From Deinococcus aquatilis DSM 23025 (lineage in GTDB: Bacteria > Deinococcota > Deinococci > Deinococcales > Deinococcaceae), in assembly GCF_000378445.1 (NCBI RefSeq), contig NZ_KB899707.1, positions 47,665-111,664 of the forward strand: 64,000 bases of DNA. Direction: 5' to 3'. The notes below the pieces were generated by a model, which had not been told where the DNA came from, searched no databases, and was given only the letters and a program-made list of their open reading frames with translations. Each line of letters begins with the position of its first letter. Position 1 is the first letter of the stretch. This document shows positions 9,606 through 17,977 of the stretch, piece by piece. Position numbers and translations under genes: made by a program.

Positions 9606-9611
9606 ACCGTA
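9606..9611 (-). promoter_or_regulatory. -10 hexamer TACGGT, leaderless promoter
   Basis: On the minus strand TACGGT is followed by 7 nt and ATG at 9598. It rules out the overlapping GTG start. Confidence 0.5.
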
Positions 9612-9691
9612 CCAACCGATTGTGAGTGGAGAGGGTGAGTTGGGTGGGCGCGGGGCCAGAGTCAGAAAAGCCAGCGGTCAGAATCCGTGTT

Positions 9692-10609
9692 TCAGCGTGA
9701 AGGTGGCAGCGTATTCAGCCCCACGCTGGTCACATACGGCACCAGTCCAGCCCGCCGCGCTTTCTGGTAAGTGTCTGCGACCAGCGCAGACTTGGAGGCA
9801 TAATCCAGCGTCAGCACAGGCTTTCCGGCCCCTTTCCACAGGGAATAATCGGCCAGTTGTGTGCGTTCCCTTTCCGGCTCGGTGGGCTGATCGGTGGCGT
9901 AAACGAAGGTTTCTTCCTGCCCGGTGGCGTCCACGCAAGCAGCGTAGCGGGGATCTGTCAACAGGTTGGCGGCGTTCTGGGGAATGATCAGAAACTCGGG
10001 ATCGCGGGCGCGGGCATGGGCGGCGATGCGGCAGACCCAGGCCACCATGTCTGCGCGGGCGGTCGGGCGCTGCGGATTGCGCTCGTAGGCGTCGATCAGG
10101 TCCATGTAGGTGCCGTGAAATCCAGCGTCTATGGCCCGGTCAAGCTGCGCGAGGGCAATGCTCTGCCAATCCGCGTTCCAGTAGGCCACATCGTAGTTGC
10201 CGGGCCAATCCGGGTCCTGCGCCAGCAGCCACGCAGGATTGCCCATGCGCCACCCCGGTTGCCAGTAGGGGCGGTAGCTTTCGGCAGCTCCCATGCTCAG
10301 GTAGGCGATCAGCAGTTTGCCCGCCGCCGCCCGTGAGACTTCGGCCTTCGTCCAGGGCACGGCGTCATCGTCGGTGGGATCGACCACCACCAGATCGAAT
10401 GTGCTGGCTGCCACCGCATCCAGACGCGTAGCCCCGTAGCCGGTGAGTTGAATGCCCCAAGTGTTAACCGCGAGAAGTTGCTGATGGCGGGACAGAGGCG
10501 CAGTGTTCGCTGGTTGACCCGACGTGGCCTGACCCGGCCCCGAACAGGAACCGAGCAGCAGGGGCCACAGCAGCGCGGGCCAGATGGTCAGGCACAGGGG
10601 AGAAAACAT
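9692..10609 (-). CDS. Lipoprotein glycoside hydrolase, TM1410/GH114-like (PelA hydrolase-type), copy 2
   Basis: A 305-residue putative polysaccharide hydrolase anchored outside the cell. Residues 1-21 form a lipoprotein signal with lipobox LLGSC. The TIM-barrel family words are clear: FDLVVVDPTDDD, LLIAYLSMGAAESYRPYW, the acidic motif YMDLIDAYE (Asp170, Asp173), FLIIPQNAANLL and PVLTLDYASK. The same barrel family includes endo-alpha-1,4-polygalactosaminidases (GH114) and the hydrolase domain of PelA (GH166), both acting on amino-sugar polymers. The start codon overlaps the stop of the sister hydrolase as TGATG, with GGAGG 6 nt upstream. Last gene of the exopolysaccharide operon. Substrate inferred from context. 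Confidence 0.85.
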   Translation of the reverse strand: MFSPLCLTIWPALLWPLLLGSCSGPGQATSGQPANTAPLSRHQQLLAVNTWGIQLTGYGATRLDAVAASTFDLVVVDPTDDDAVPWTKAEVSRAAAGKLLIAYLSMGAAESYRPYWQPGWRMGNPAWLLAQDPDWPGNYDVAYWNADWQSIALAQLDRAIDAGFHGTYMDLIDAYERNPQRPTARADMVAWVCRIAAHARARDPEFLIIPQNAANLLTDPRYAACVDATGQEETFVYATDQPTEPERERTQLADYSLWKGAGKPVLTLDYASKSALVADTYQKARRAGLVPYVTSVGLNTLPPSR

Positions 10610-11298
10610 CAGAAACCTCCGGGCAGGGTGAGGTCACGGTCAGTGACGAAGGTGGGCACAGCGTACCGTGTGGCGCGGGCGCGGGCAAAGGCAGCGAGTT
10701 TGGACGTGGCGGCGTAATCCAGGGCAAATACAGGCAGACCGCTGGCCTTGACAACAGCCAACCAGTGGGCGGTGTAGGCCAAGCCCTGCGGGTCGTGGGC
10801 AGCCAGCCGGGGTGAATGCGTGGTGCTGAAGGCCTCCAACAACACCGACTGCACACAGGGAACCAGCCCCGGCAACAGGTCAAAGCCCCGGTTAGCCATC
10901 AATGCGGCACTGGGCACAGCCATTCGCAGCGCCTTCACCAGTTCCAGCGTGGCGGCGGGTTCGGCGCTATCCAGCGTATCGAGCAACAGACCGTCGGTAT
11001 GGGCCAGCACCTGTTCGGCCCGTGCCAGCAGCACTTCACGCCAGGCAGGATGGGCCGCGTCTACCGTCACGCTTCCCCACTGCGCGTTCACGGCCTGGTG
11101 GTAGGGGGCGCTGCCCGGCACACAGGCCGTGTCACCGAAGGCATGGTCTTCCCCCACGCTCAGGTAGGCCAGCACGCGGGTTCCGCCTTCCCGCAGCGCC
11201 CGCAAATCGGCGGCAGCATACAGCGTCGGATGCAGGATCACCGTGGCAAAGCCCCCCAGCGTGCGGACGGCCTGCGGAGTCGCGGGACCGTAGTACAC
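10609..11298 (-). CDS. PelA hydrolase-type glycoside hydrolase (GH166/GH114-like), copy 1, with an odd N-terminus
   Basis: A 229-residue paralogue of the next gene, closer to the PelA hydrolase domain. It opens directly with VYYGPATPQ, has VLAYLSVGEDHAFGD, the acidic motif LLLDTLDSAE (Asp107, Asp110), ALMANRGFDLLP and PVFALDYAATSK. Expected to cleave an exported amino-sugar polymer. No signal peptide is encoded from the only usable start (GTG 11298), which also lacks a ribosome site. Upstream, ATG 11363 overlaps the previous stop as ATGA and begins MSRAGLKLRP, a stop, then LLLLPAAAPS in that frame. This looks like a signal peptide broken by a stop and a frame change. Possibly a pseudogene or a sequencing error. 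Confidence 0.75.
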   Translation of the reverse strand: MYYGPATPQAVRTLGGFATVILHPTLYAAADLRALREGGTRVLAYLSVGEDHAFGDTACVPGSAPYHQAVNAQWGSVTVDAAHPAWREVLLARAEQVLAHTDGLLLDTLDSAEPAATLELVKALRMAVPSAALMANRGFDLLPGLVPCVQSVLLEAFSTTHSPRLAAHDPQGLAYTAHWLAVVKASGLPVFALDYAATSKLAAFARARATRYAVPTFVTDRDLTLPGGF

Positions 11299-11359
11299 AC
11301 TGAGGGGGCGGCGGCGGGCAACAGAAGGAGTCAGGGCCTCAGCTTAAGCCCTGCGCGGC

Positions 11360-13570
11360 TCATTTGGGCCGGACAAGCAGATTCAGCGTGCCGCCCACTG
11401 TCAGGGATTTGATCTCGTAAGCGCCGTACACGCTGCCGCCCGCACCGCCGGTCAGGGTCGCGGGAACGGAGGTACCGCTGCGGTTGAGGGTCACGTAGTT
11501 GTTGCTGCGGTTCCAGATGGCAGTGTAGGAATTGGCGGCCTTCGACTTTTCCTCAAGCGTGCGGCGCTGAACATAGGCTCCGAGGTTGTCCCAGCTCAGG
11601 GTATTCAGGGGCAGGGTGGAGTAGCGGGCATACTTGGCGACCACGGCCCTGACCCAGTCGCTGGCGAGGCTCTTGCCGGGGGCGTACTGGCGCAGGTTGG
11701 TCTGGTGCATGTAGGTGGGCCAGGCGGTGCCCTCGAAGATATGGCCCACGCCCTGCGTGCTGTCTGCATCCAGCAGTTCGGCGTAGTCAAGGGAATGATC
11801 CCAGTAGGGAGCCACGCCGCCCGGTGCATAGAGCTTGTTGTAGGAGGCGGTGGCTTCCTCGGGGGTGGTGACGTGGTAATGGATGCTGTTGGGGTAGCGC
11901 GGAATCAGCAGCAGGCTGGTATTCATGGGGTGGGGCACGCCGCAGGTGGGGCAACTCGCGTCCCACTGACTGGCAACGCTGCGGTTGGAGGCCAGATAGC
12001 GCACGCCGCTGCCCACTGCCGCCGTGATCAGGTTGGGATTGCTGCGTTCCAGGCCCAGATCCTGCTTGGGTTGCAAGAATCCCTCGGCATTGTGAGTACC
12101 GTCGTCGGTGGGATCCATGTAGCCCAGACCGCTGTGCTCACCCGTCACCAGGCTACTGCGGCTCATATGAAGGCCCAACTGTGTGCCGATGCTGAGGTTG
12201 TTCGCGATGGCCGTGGTCGAAGTGGGCAAGTCCATCACGTCCATTCGCAGGTGGTCGCGGGTGTGATTGACCCAGTCGAAATCGTAGGCCATGCAGCGCG
12301 ACACACTGCTCAGGGCATCCTTGATCAGAGAACCGTACAGTTGGGGATTACAGGTACTCAGGCTGGAGGAAGCTGCGCCGCCGCCGTTGAACATCACTGC
12401 GAATTCAAAGTTGTTGACCACGTTGTAGGCGCTGTCTATGGCCCGCTGCTGATCTCTGGCGCTCAGGGCGTCGCTGGCAGAGAGGCGGAAGGTCTGGTCA
12501 CGCAGGCCGCCTGTGGCCGGGTCGAAGACATAGCCGTTCAGGAACCAATCGTCGATATCGACCTGCAGGAAACGGCGGTGCTCGCCCAGATGCACGCCCC
12601 TGGTCAGCCACTGCACCAGGCCATAGCTCAGAATCTGCGTGTGCAGCAAGTAAGGATTCTGTGCACTGGTCAGAATCAGGCGCTCTCGACCATTCACGGT
12701 GCTGGTGGCGGCCACCACATTTCCTGAATCGTCGGTCAACAGGGGCTGGGTGGTCACGCCTGCCACGGCTTCGGGCCGGGCGCCGTAGGTGTAGGCGAAG
12801 CGGAGCGGCAGCGCGTTTCCGGTCAGGTCTTTGAAGGCCACCTTCCCTGCCGCCGTCACATTCAGGTTGCCGCTGGCAAATTCGGCTCCTGGCACCACGC
12901 GCAGGCCGTAATCTTCCGGCACCGTGGTGGGCGCACCGTACAGGGCGAGTTGCCGCACCTGATAGGCTTTTTCATACTCGAACAGGGTGGCCCACTCGCC
13001 GGTATCCAGGGCACTGGAATAAAAGCCGGGGCTGCTCTGGAACGTCAGCGCAGAGTCGGTCAGAATCACGCCCTGATACCTGCCCACGCCGTCGGGGGCG
13101 ATCAGGGAAGCAGCTGTCAGGGGAGTGGTGGTGGCGTCCAGGATGTCAAAGGGTACGCCCGACTGACTGAGCATGGCCTTGGCCGCGCCGATTCCGAAAT
13201 CTGTGGGGCCACTGCTCAGAATCAGCACCCTGAGGGCCACTTTGCTGGTCTGCGCGTTGCTGGGCAGGGCCTGTGCGCTCAGGCGTGTTCCCTGCGGCAC
13301 AGTGAGGGTGGCAGGGGCGAGCTTGGCGTCAGTCAACAACTCGGAGAGGGGCACCCCCGGCAGGGCAGGCTGAATCTCGTGAAAGTGCCCCTCGCCGCTG
13401 GCATGACTGGAGGTGGGCTGGTCGCCGTCCAGCAGGGCAGCAGCGCTGGTCTGTGTAGTGCTGGCACCACTGGGCACCGTGGTGGACTGAGAGCAGGCAG
13501 ACAGCACCAGACTGAGGGTCAGCAGGGGCAACAACGTTTTGAGTTTCAGAACCGAAATGGGGGCAGTCAT
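11360..13570 (-). CDS. Polysaccharide deacetylase lipoprotein, Agd3/PelA-like (CE18 type)
   Basis: A 736-residue exported protein. A lipoprotein signal (LLTLSLVLSAC) anchors it. Residues about 100-300 are a Rossmann-like or beta-rich module (VALRVLILSSGPTDFGIGAAKAML near 115). The deacetylase part starts at LQVDIDDWFLNGY (Asp340-Asp341) and contains NHTRDHLRMD with His436 and His440, an Asp-His-His metal set as in Agd3 and the PelA deacetylase domain. These remove acetyl groups from N-acetylgalactosamine-type polymers. The C-terminal 100 residues are beta-rich. The start is ATG 13570, overlapping the upstream stop by ATGA, with AAGGAT about 10 nt before it. The distinction between Agd3 and PelA is uncertain. 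Confidence 0.8.
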   Translation of the reverse strand: MTAPISVLKLKTLLPLLTLSLVLSACSQSTTVPSGASTTQTSAAALLDGDQPTSSHASGEGHFHEIQPALPGVPLSELLTDAKLAPATLTVPQGTRLSAQALPSNAQTSKVALRVLILSSGPTDFGIGAAKAMLSQSGVPFDILDATTTPLTAASLIAPDGVGRYQGVILTDSALTFQSSPGFYSSALDTGEWATLFEYEKAYQVRQLALYGAPTTVPEDYGLRVVPGAEFASGNLNVTAAGKVAFKDLTGNALPLRFAYTYGARPEAVAGVTTQPLLTDDSGNVVAATSTVNGRERLILTSAQNPYLLHTQILSYGLVQWLTRGVHLGEHRRFLQVDIDDWFLNGYVFDPATGGLRDQTFRLSASDALSARDQQRAIDSAYNVVNNFEFAVMFNGGGAASSSLSTCNPQLYGSLIKDALSSVSRCMAYDFDWVNHTRDHLRMDVMDLPTSTTAIANNLSIGTQLGLHMSRSSLVTGEHSGLGYMDPTDDGTHNAEGFLQPKQDLGLERSNPNLITAAVGSGVRYLASNRSVASQWDASCPTCGVPHPMNTSLLLIPRYPNSIHYHVTTPEEATASYNKLYAPGGVAPYWDHSLDYAELLDADSTQGVGHIFEGTAWPTYMHQTNLRQYAPGKSLASDWVRAVVAKYARYSTLPLNTLSWDNLGAYVQRRTLEEKSKAANSYTAIWNRSNNYVTLNRSGTSVPATLTGGAGGSVYGAYEIKSLTVGGTLNLLVRPK

Positions 13571-14508
13571 GTCAGAAAAATCCTTGGAGGTTGAATGGAC
13601 GGCGGATGAAGGAGAGCTTGTAGAGCATGTTCGAGCGTCCATTCCGGCACGAATCCACTCCTGGTCAGCCGGGTGATATCGGCCCGCTGATAGGGCACGT
13701 CGCCGCTGCGCGGACTGCCGGGGGCGTCCTCTTCTATGGCCCCGGCAAAGCCGACGAGTGCGGCCAATGTCTGCACGATCTGGCGCACCGCGACCGCCTC
13801 GCCGCTGCCCACGTTGAGGGTGCCGGTGAGTGCAGCGCCCGGAGCGCCGGGCAACAGGTGCAGCACAGCGCGGGCCACATCGTGCGCGGCGATCAGGTCA
13901 CGCCGCGCACCCAGAGGGCCGAAGCGCACGCTTTCGCGGCTCTGGGCGACCGCCGAACAGAGTTCCTGGGCGGCGCGTCCGGGCAGACCGCTGGGGGGCA
14001 TTCCGGCTCCGATGGGGTTGGTCACGCGCAGGGCCAACGCATTCACGCGGCCAGATCGGGCGGCTTCCTCGGTCATCACGGTGGCGGCCAGTTTGCTGGC
14101 ACCGTAAGCTGATAAAGGCCGCGCCACGTCGTCTTCGTGAGAGGCGTGGCCTTCCTCGGTGCGCCCATACTCTGCCGCCGACGCCAGATGCAGCAGGCGC
14201 ACTCCGGCACGCTGGGCCGCCTCAAGAGCCTGAGCAACCAGCACGACGTTGGGATTGACCAGATCGCTCAGGCCGCCAGTGGTGCGGCCCGCCGCATTGA
14301 CCACTGCGCCCATGCCGTCCAGCAGGGCGTCCCAGCCGGAAGGCGGCAGCGCGGCAAGGTTGATATCCGGCCCACGTACCGGAATGCCCGCGCCCGACAA
14401 CGCTGCGTGGATATGGCGGCCCAGAAAACCGGACGCTCCGAGCAACAGCACTGGCGTCGGGGTACGGGTCACCAGCGGGAGGGAGCGCGAATCAGACAAA
14501 GTAAGCAT
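13567..14508 (-). CDS. NAD(P)-dependent SDR epimerase/reductase for nucleotide sugars
   Basis: A 313-residue extended short-chain dehydrogenase. VLLLGASGFLGRH near residue 22 is the GxxGxxG nucleotide-binding loop, and YGASK near residue 150 is the catalytic YxxxK pair. C-terminal motifs include LNVGSGEAVAVRQIV. It probably reduces or epimerises the 4-keto sugar made by the LegB-type dehydratase two genes upstream, but the exact product cannot be told from sequence. The start is ATG 14508, 10 bp after the nucleotidyltransferase stop; a longer frame reaching 14682 would run inside that gene and has no homologous residues. Its stop overlaps the next start. Confidence 0.82.
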   Translation of the reverse strand: MLTLSDSRSLPLVTRTPTPVLLLGASGFLGRHIHAALSGAGIPVRGPDINLAALPPSGWDALLDGMGAVVNAAGRTTGGLSDLVNPNVVLVAQALEAAQRAGVRLLHLASAAEYGRTEEGHASHEDDVARPLSAYGASKLAATVMTEEAARSGRVNALALRVTNPIGAGMPPSGLPGRAAQELCSAVAQSRESVRFGPLGARRDLIAAHDVARAVLHLLPGAPGAALTGTLNVGSGEAVAVRQIVQTLAALVGFAGAIEEDAPGSPRSGDVPYQRADITRLTRSGFVPEWTLEHALQALLHPPSIQPPRIFLT

Positions 14509-14518
14509 CGTAAACGTC

Positions 14519-15280
14519 TCAGTCGGCGGCGATCGGCTGGGAGCGGCTGTCGTTGGCGTGGGCCAGATGCGGCAACAGGACAGGGGCCATCGTCGCCCAC
14601 TGTGAATTGGCGGTGTCGTAATCTTCGGGGCGACCGATATCCAGCCAGTAGCCGTCAAACAGGTCGCTTCCGGGCTGCTCACCTGCGGCCAACAGATCCA
14701 GCATCAGCGTATCGAAGCCCAATGCCTGACCGGGCGCATAACGGCGCAGGGCTTCACGGGTCATGGCATACACGCCCATGCTGACCTGAAACTGCACGGT
14801 CGGCTTTTCACGGAAGGCCACGATGGTGTCTCCCTGCTCGGAAACGTCCAGTACACCGAATTCGCTCTTGATTTCTCGGTGATAGGTCGCCACCGTGACG
14901 GGCCGGGTGGTGGCGGTGTGGCGGCGCAAAAACGTGCCGTAATCCAGATTGGTCAGGATGTCGCCGTTCATGACCAGAAAGTGCTCGGGCAGATCGTCCA
15001 GCACGGTCAGGACCGGGCCAATGGTACCCAGTGGCGTTTCCTCGTCGGTATAGCTCACCGACAGGTTGTAACGGCTGCCGTCGCCCACAAAGGCGCGGAT
15101 CAGGTGGCCCATATGTCCCACCGCCAGCGTGACGCTGGAGAATCCGTGATAACGCAACTGGTACATCACGATTTCTAAAATGGAATAGGTATCGCCGAGC
15201 GGAACAAGCGGTTTTGGAATATGGGTGGTATAGGGGCGTAGGCGGGTGCCTTTTCCTCCGGCAAGAATAATGGCGTGCAT
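14519..15280 (-). CDS. Sugar-1-phosphate nucleotidyltransferase
   Basis: A 253-residue cytoplasmic enzyme that activates a sugar-1-phosphate with a nucleoside triphosphate. The N-terminal motif AIILAGGKGTRLRPYT is the nucleotide-binding GGxGTRLxP loop, followed by the KPLVPLGD substrate loop. VMNGDILTNLDY (near residue 100) carries the metal-binding Asp, and WLDIGRPEDY (near 220) holds the second conserved acidic residue. It most resembles the short nucleotidyltransferases that sit beside LegB-type dehydratases. Excellent ribosome site: GGAGG about 5 nt before ATG 15280. It lies inside the exopolysaccharide operon and should supply its precursor; the sugar and nucleotide are unknown. Confidence 0.9.
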   Translation of the reverse strand: MHAIILAGGKGTRLRPYTTHIPKPLVPLGDTYSILEIVMYQLRYHGFSSVTLAVGHMGHLIRAFVGDGSRYNLSVSYTDEETPLGTIGPVLTVLDDLPEHFLVMNGDILTNLDYGTFLRRHTATTRPVTVATYHREIKSEFGVLDVSEQGDTIVAFREKPTVQFQVSMGVYAMTREALRRYAPGQALGFDTLMLDLLAAGEQPGSDLFDGYWLDIGRPEDYDTANSQWATMAPVLLPHLAHANDSRSQPIAAD

Positions 15281-15334
15281 AAAAACCTCCGGGAATGAAT
15301 GATCAGAAAAAATATGTCAGCTTGGAGCGTCGGC

Positions 15335-16372
15335 TCAGACGGTGTAGGAATCCACGCGGTAGCGGGACAGGTTGGCAGGATCGGTAAACCACTCGGCGGT
15401 GCGGCGCAGGCCCTCTTCGAGCGGTACGGCGGGCTGCCAACCTGTTGCGGCGCTCAGGCTGCTGGCATCGGCCAGGAGGCGCATCACTTCGCTGCCTTCC
15501 GGGCGAAGACGCTGGTCTTCCTGCGTCACTTCCACGTCGGCTCCCATCACGCGGGCGATCAGGCGCACGGTGTCGCCCACCGTAATTTCCCGGCCCGATC
15601 CGGCGTTCAGGGTCTGACCCAGCACCTCTGGCCCGGCCTCTCCCACGGCGCGGAAAGCGCGGGCGGTATCGGCCACGTAATTGAAGTCGCGGGTGGGACG
15701 CAGATCACCGAGGCGGATTTCCCGGCGTCCTGCCGCGATCTGGCTGATGATGGTGGGAATGACGGCGCGGGCCGACTGCCGGGGGCCGTAGGTATTGAAG
15801 GGCCGCAGCGTGACCACTGGCAGGCCGAAGCTGAGGAAGTAGCTCTCGGCCAGTTTGTCGGCCCCGATTTTGGTGGCCGAATACGGAGACTGACCCTGCA
15901 ACGGGTGCGTTTCGTGAATGGGCACCGTACGGGCCGTGCCGTACACCTCGCTGGTACTGGTATGCACCACACGGCCCGTACCGAGTTCGCGGGCAGCTTC
16001 CAGCACATTCAGCGTGCCCGTGATGTTGGTGTCCACATAAGAGCGCGGCGCGACGTAGGAATAAGGAATGGCAATCAGGGCGGCGAGGTGATACACGGTC
16101 TGGGCACCCTGCATCAGCGCCCGCACACTGCCCGAATCGCGCACGTCTCCGAGCTGCACCTCGACGTGCTGCATGATGTCTGGGGGCACGGTATCGAGCC
16201 AGCCATACGATCCCTGCGAATTGTAGATAGCCATCGCCTTCACGCGGTAGCCTGCCTCTACCAACTGTTCGGTGAGGTGAGAACCAATGAAGCCGTCTGC
16301 GCCTGTCACGGCGACCACGGGGCGAACAGAGGAAACGGGGCGAGACGGGTGGGGCATCATGGGTGTGGTCAT
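15335..16372 (-). CDS. NAD-dependent nucleotide-sugar 4,6-dehydratase, LegB-type
   Basis: A 345-residue SDR enzyme. VVAVTGADGFIGSHLTEQLV is the NAD-binding loop. The words AMAIYNSQGSYGWLD, LAALIAIPYSYVAP, HTSTSEVYGTA, LQGQSPYSATKIGADKLAES and RPFNTYGPRQSARAVIP closely follow LegB. That enzyme removes water from an NDP-N-acetylhexosamine to give the 4-keto-6-deoxy sugar, the first step to bacillosamine or legionaminic acid. The catalytic Tyr/Lys pair is YSATK. The ATG at 16372 overlaps the stop of the membrane-protein gene as ATGA, with GGAG 8 nt upstream. The dehydratase type is a strong call; the nucleotide carried is not known. Confidence 0.88.
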   Translation of the reverse strand: MTTPMMPHPSRPVSSVRPVVAVTGADGFIGSHLTEQLVEAGYRVKAMAIYNSQGSYGWLDTVPPDIMQHVEVQLGDVRDSGSVRALMQGAQTVYHLAALIAIPYSYVAPRSYVDTNITGTLNVLEAARELGTGRVVHTSTSEVYGTARTVPIHETHPLQGQSPYSATKIGADKLAESYFLSFGLPVVTLRPFNTYGPRQSARAVIPTIISQIAAGRREIRLGDLRPTRDFNYVADTARAFRAVGEAGPEVLGQTLNAGSGREITVGDTVRLIARVMGADVEVTQEDQRLRPEGSEVMRLLADASSLSAATGWQPAVPLEEGLRRTAEWFTDPANLSRYRVDSYTV

Positions 16373-17946
16373 CGGTAACTCCGGGGATCGTTGAGCGTAT
16401 TCAGGGCGATGAGCAGCAGAATCAGAAAGAGGGCAGCAGAAAGCACAGGCAGGGGAACGAGGGCCGTAAACGTGAGGATGGCCGCAGCGCTCCACAGCCC
16501 GATCAAAGCGGACACCTGACGCTGGTTGGCAAGCCAGGCACTCAACAAGAAAGACGCGCCCAGCAGGCCCACCCCCACCTGGGTAGCAGCCGGGAGGTCA
16601 TCGAGTTGGGGCAGGAGTCCCGACACACGGATCAGGACCAGAGTCAGGCCCAGCGCCCCGCCATAGAGCGCCGCCACCACAGGCACCGTGACCCGACCAC
16701 GCCAGCGCAGGTCGGAGAGGGTTCTCAGGCTGCGGGCGGCATGTTGCAGGCGCTCCTGCGCGTGCCAGACGCCTGCTTCCAGCAATCCGGCACTCACGAT
16801 GACAGGCAACAGCGACCAGGCCCCCAGGCGCAGGCTGAAGCCCACGAAAGTCAGGGCCATGGCCCAGCCGTAGGCCGCCAACCACAGATGAGGTCTGAAG
16901 ACGGCCCAGGTGATGGGCAACGTGCCGGGCGTACGGGTGGCATTCAGAACGGCCCATACAGGTGACACCGCCAGCAACGCCAGCCCCACCAGCGCGGCGG
17001 TAAACGAGACGGTGGCGTCGGCGGTGGCGGTTTGCCTGACAGTCTGCACCGTTGCCTGACCCATGATCTGCAAAGAACCACTGACGGGCAACAGGCTGGC
17101 CTGCACGACGGCAGCGGCCAACATGGGGAGGCCAAAGGCACCTGCAAAGAGGCCGGTGCGCCCCAGAGCCAGCAATATGCCCGCTGCCGCTGTCGCGAGG
17201 GCCACCGCGCCGCCGCTGAGGACGCCCAGCAGGACCTGATCGGCTCCGGCCAGCAGCAGGGCCGTGAGGCCCCCACCCAGCACCCCGATGACTCCGGCCA
17301 GCCACAGCGCCGCACGCATGGCCCGGCCCGGCACCGCGAAAGGTTCGCTGTAGCGCAGGCCCGCAATGGTCATGGACCAGCCCCAGCCAAACGCGGCAGC
17401 AAAGGTGAAGGCCGCCGCCGCGCCCAGACCGAGGGGCCGGGTGATCAGCAGGCCCGCCAGCCCCGGCAGCAGGTACAGTGGCCCGCGCAGCAGCATGTGC
17501 CACGGAAAAGCCGGAAGCGGCGCAGAGGGCAGGCGGTTCAGGGCACGCCCGGAGCCTCGCTGCGCGTACAGGAGTTCGGCGGCCTGAAAGAGTCCACCCG
17601 CGTTGTAGCGCCCCCGCAACGATTCGTCGCTCAGACCATCGGCCTCCAGATAGGAGGCTATTTCCAGAGCGTCTACGGCTGATTCCCGCTCATGGGACAT
17701 CTTCAGATCCGCCTCGCGCAGACGGTCAGGCAACGCCCCAGGCCCCCCCGCGCTTTCACCGAATTGGGTCGGATCAGGAGCGTGTAGAGTGGATGACCCG
17801 AATTGAGTTTGGCCGGTTCTGTTGGGCGACGCTGCGCTGAACAGCGTGGTACGACCACTCAGGATTTCAAACCCTGTGGGCGCACGGGGCGCGGTTGGGG
17901 TGCCGGACAACTCGGATGGGAATACCGTTCGGCTGGACTGGCTCAT
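16369..17946 (-). CDS. Large polytopic membrane protein of the exopolysaccharide operon (possible PelG-position exporter)
   Basis: A 525-residue protein with a hydrophilic N-terminal region of about 140 residues and then roughly 11-12 hydrophobic helices to the C-terminus. The N-terminal part is low in complexity until about residue 85. It then has a probable helical segment (ESAVDALEIASYLEADGL) before the first helix at LLRGPLYLLPGLAGLLI. I do not recognise the family. Its place between PelF-like and precursor genes is where PelG (a polysaccharide transporter) would be expected, but I see no PelG motifs. It could be a flippase, exporter or polymerase partner. Overlaps the dehydratase gene by 4 bp. 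Confidence 0.7.
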   Translation of the reverse strand: MSQSSRTVFPSELSGTPTAPRAPTGFEILSGRTTLFSAASPNRTGQTQFGSSTLHAPDPTQFGESAGGPGALPDRLREADLKMSHERESAVDALEIASYLEADGLSDESLRGRYNAGGLFQAAELLYAQRGSGRALNRLPSAPLPAFPWHMLLRGPLYLLPGLAGLLITRPLGLGAAAAFTFAAAFGWGWSMTIAGLRYSEPFAVPGRAMRAALWLAGVIGVLGGGLTALLLAGADQVLLGVLSGGAVALATAAAGILLALGRTGLFAGAFGLPMLAAAVVQASLLPVSGSLQIMGQATVQTVRQTATADATVSFTAALVGLALLAVSPVWAVLNATRTPGTLPITWAVFRPHLWLAAYGWAMALTFVGFSLRLGAWSLLPVIVSAGLLEAGVWHAQERLQHAARSLRTLSDLRWRGRVTVPVVAALYGGALGLTLVLIRVSGLLPQLDDLPAATQVGVGLLGASFLLSAWLANQRQVSALIGLWSAAAILTFTALVPLPVLSAALFLILLLIALNTLNDPRSYR

Positions 17947-17977
17947 CTGGATGGCCTCATCCGGACTGTCTCACAGA

